64,000 nucleotides of DNA, from NCBI GenBank assembly GCA_035772405.1, contig JAYKKM010000070.1:777001-841000 (forward strand), in the 5' to 3' direction. The position numbers were made by a program, and so were the translations under genes. Source of the DNA: Chrysogorgia sp. JL179-B06. Taxonomy: Eukaryota; Cnidaria; Anthozoa; Scleralcyonacea; Chrysogorgiidae. This document shows, piece after piece, positions 62,062-64,000 of the stretch. The notes below the pieces were generated by a model, which saw only the letters and a list, made by a program, of their open reading frames with translations, was not told the DNA's origin and did not search any database. Position 1 is the first letter of the stretch; each line of letters starts with the position of its first letter.

Positions 62062-64000
62062 ATGGATTTCGGAAGGGATCAATCAATGGAACAATTAAAA
62101 AAGGCGCGAAGTACCGCCAAAGCAAATGTTACAAGGAAGGTCAATAAACTTAAAGAGTTAATGACAACGAGTGATAACGTCGATACTGTGAAAAAAGTCA
62201 CAAAGGAGCTGAACGAAGTCTCGAAAGAATTTCAAGCCGCTCACGATGCTTATCATAGCTTAATTAACGATGAACGAGGGCTGTAAGAATCCACGCTGTA
62301 TTTTAATTTGGTTAAAGAACTACCAACCAGACCGCCCAATACTGTCAGAAAAACAAAGTCTAGACATTCGTCCAAACGATTCTATAAGTAATGCCGGATC
62401 GTTTACCTCTTCGCGCTCTCGCGCACGGTCAAAAACCAACTCAATAAGAAGTTCAGCTAGCGCAAAGGTGAGAGCAGCCGCGAAACAAGCAGCGCTAGAG
62501 GCAAAGGCTGCCACCCTGCGAGAATTGCACGACCTTCAATTCGAGGAGCTAAGAATTCAGCAACGGAAAACGGAAGTAGAGCTCCAAGCTGAGATAGCAG
62601 TGGCCGAGGCCGAAAAAAGGGTCTACGAGCAATCTGAAGCTGACGAAGCGCGCGACTTTCATTCGTATCGTGACAATAACATTCGAGGCAGACCACTGGC
62701 TGGGAGAGGTTATAAGAAATCAAGTCCAGCAGAGACCACTCAGTGAGCAACCAATTAGGTGTCAACCGAAAGAGACGCCATTTTCGACCAAGCAATCGCT
62801 TAATCCTTGTCTACCTGAATGGGTTCCCGATCAGATATCTCCGCCTCTGCAGTACAACGGTAACTTCCAAGATCACTCGTTGCAACGGCTGATGGAAATG
62901 CAAAACCTTCAGAACTACGCCCTTCAGCAGTTGATACAGCAACAGCAACAAGGTGTTATGGCGCTTACACTACCACAGCCTACTATGAAAGTCTTCAGTG
63001 GAGACCCCATTGATTACTGTAACTTCATTCGAGCCTTCGAGCAGCTTATCGAAGAGAAAACACTACGGTCAGGTGCTCGCCTGTATTATCTGGTGCAATA
63101 CACCTCTGGTCTTGCACAGGAACTTATGAAGAGTTGTCTGTCCATGCGAGACGATGAAGGCTACCTGGAAGCGAGAAGGTTGTTGAAGGAGAGGTATGGT
63201 CAAAGCTACAGAATTGCTGCAGCGCACGTGCAATCATTAATAAATGGGCCACCAATAAAGTCAGAGGATGGAACCGCACTCCAACAGTTCTCCATACAAC
63301 TGACGAGCTGTACCAATACATTAAGGGAAATCGGTTACCTTAATAAGTTGGACAACCCAGAAAACCTAAAGAAAATCATCGATCAGCTTCCGTTTGGAAT
63401 TAGGCTAAAATGGAGGGATGCTGTCGACCGCATTGTGGAAAAGGAGAGAAGAGATGTGACTGTTAAAGACATAACGGACTTTGTCACCGCTAGAGCAAGA
63501 GCAGCTACCCACCCAGTATTTGGAAAGGTGATAAATGAGAACAGGAATAAACAAGTTAACGACAAGCCCAAGCGGCAAGTTGGTCCTAGAGCTAACGGTT
63601 TCGCAACCCAAGGCGGCCAGCCATTTCCACAAGGGTCAACAAAGAGAATCGAGTGCCCTTTGTGTAACGCTAACCACTGGTTATCACGTTGCGACAAGTT
63701 CCGAAAGCAGTCTCTAGAAGAAAGGAAGAAACTCATCAATGACAAGAGACTTTGTGCGTTCCTGTCCCAAGGACAGTTTCTGCAAGGTGCAAGGATGTAC
63801 CGGGAAGCATTCAACCTTTCTTCACCCCAAGATCACCCCAAACAACTGCAACGACAACGATGAGAAAGCGAGTGCGAATAAAACAGCAAGCGAACAGCCT
63901 CCAGAAAATGAAAATAGCTCCAGCCCGGCAAACAACGGTTTTGTAAAGATGTCGTCGAAATATAATTATGCTACAAGCTCCTCCGTTACGGGACTGGCAA
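62062..64000 (+). pseudogene. BEL/Pao gag and start of pol (DUF1759-like), runs off the window
   Basis: The first part (62062-62284) encodes MDFGRDQSMEQLKKARSTAK and a charged helix, with a TAA at 62284 followed by a readable ESTLYFNLVKEL. The second (62395-62744) is a long coiled coil, KVRAAAKQAALEAKAATL, LHDLQFEELRIQQRKTEVEL, QAEIAVAEAEKRVYEQ. The third (from about 62860) has LPQPTMKVFSGDPIDYCNFI, RAFEQLIEEKT, the DUF1759 capsid-like core, with YLVQYTSGLAQELMKSCL, RRLLKERYGQ and a CPLCNANHWLSRC zinc knuckle. After a small deletion near 63755 a second Cys/His cluster (SCPKDSFCKVQGCTGKHSTF) lies in another frame and stays open to the window end. Gag packages element RNA. One stop and several slips make this copy defective as read. 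Confidence 0.75.

Noticed and set aside
1..64000. CRISPR array, phage or bacterial operon
   Set aside because: The repeats have no spacer structure. Introns, LINE tails and splice sites show animal DNA.

Overview
The window looks like A+T-rich, intron-containing animal DNA, most likely from a cnidarian. I infer this from the multicopy families present: SAP-motif, OB-fold/zinc-ribbon and zinc-ribbon/HECT proteins, a Helitron fused to an endonuclease, a Penelope-like element with a hammerhead ribozyme, BEL/Pao, gypsy, LINEs, Harbinger, hAT and a tyrosine recombinase. Two Nanos-type germline zinc-finger remnants also fit. I cannot name a species. No rRNA, intact tRNA or CRISPR array was seen.

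Layout, left to right. 0-4.5 kb: two possible exons of a minus-strand host-type gene, a 299-bp foldback element and an array of ACACC/GGTGT palindromes. 4.5-8.3 kb: a broken minus-strand gene of a SAP-motif family, interrupted by a 142-bp MITE. 9.5-11.7 kb: an RFX X-box, then a decayed HECT-type ubiquitin ligase. 12-21 kb: mostly noncoding, with duplications, a LINE 3' end, hairpins and a RecQ-like helicase fragment. 22-24.2 kb: a two-exon OB-fold/zinc-ribbon gene with a 637-bp foldback in its intron. 26-28.3 kb: an endonuclease fragment, tandem repeats and a MITE.

28.4-33 kb: a degenerate Helitron of the endonuclease-fused (Helentron) type, on the minus strand. 33-36 kb: a BEL/Pao tail, another host-type exon and a transposase-like fragment. 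36.2-39.5 kb: a Harbinger Myb gene and nuclease gene facing each other. 40.8-44.7 kb: a LINE RT fragment, a tyrosine recombinase split by a hAT MITE, and a larger LINE carrying a 2A-like motif. 45-46.8 kb: gypsy remains and the 5' half of a second zinc-ribbon/HECT-family gene. 47.4-50 kb: a Penelope-like RT split by a foldback element. 50.1-52.4 kb: a hAT-type element whose inverted ends are 22-bp minisatellites.

52.9-54.1 kb: two Nanos-like remnants with related hairpins. 54.2-55.7 kb: two nonautonomous inverted-repeat elements. 56.3-59.2 kb: a mosaic of gypsy, LINE and the 5' end of a Penelope-like element with a hammerhead ribozyme. 59.8-61.2 kb: a 1.37-kb inverted-repeat element. 62 kb to the end: a BEL/Pao gag running off the edge.

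Almost every coding region carries single-base frameshifts, often in short homopolymers, so both element decay and uncorrected long-read errors must be considered. The genes do not form one pathway. The window is an intergenic or intronic stretch filled by nested elements, with a few host-like exons whose splice sites still look intact.
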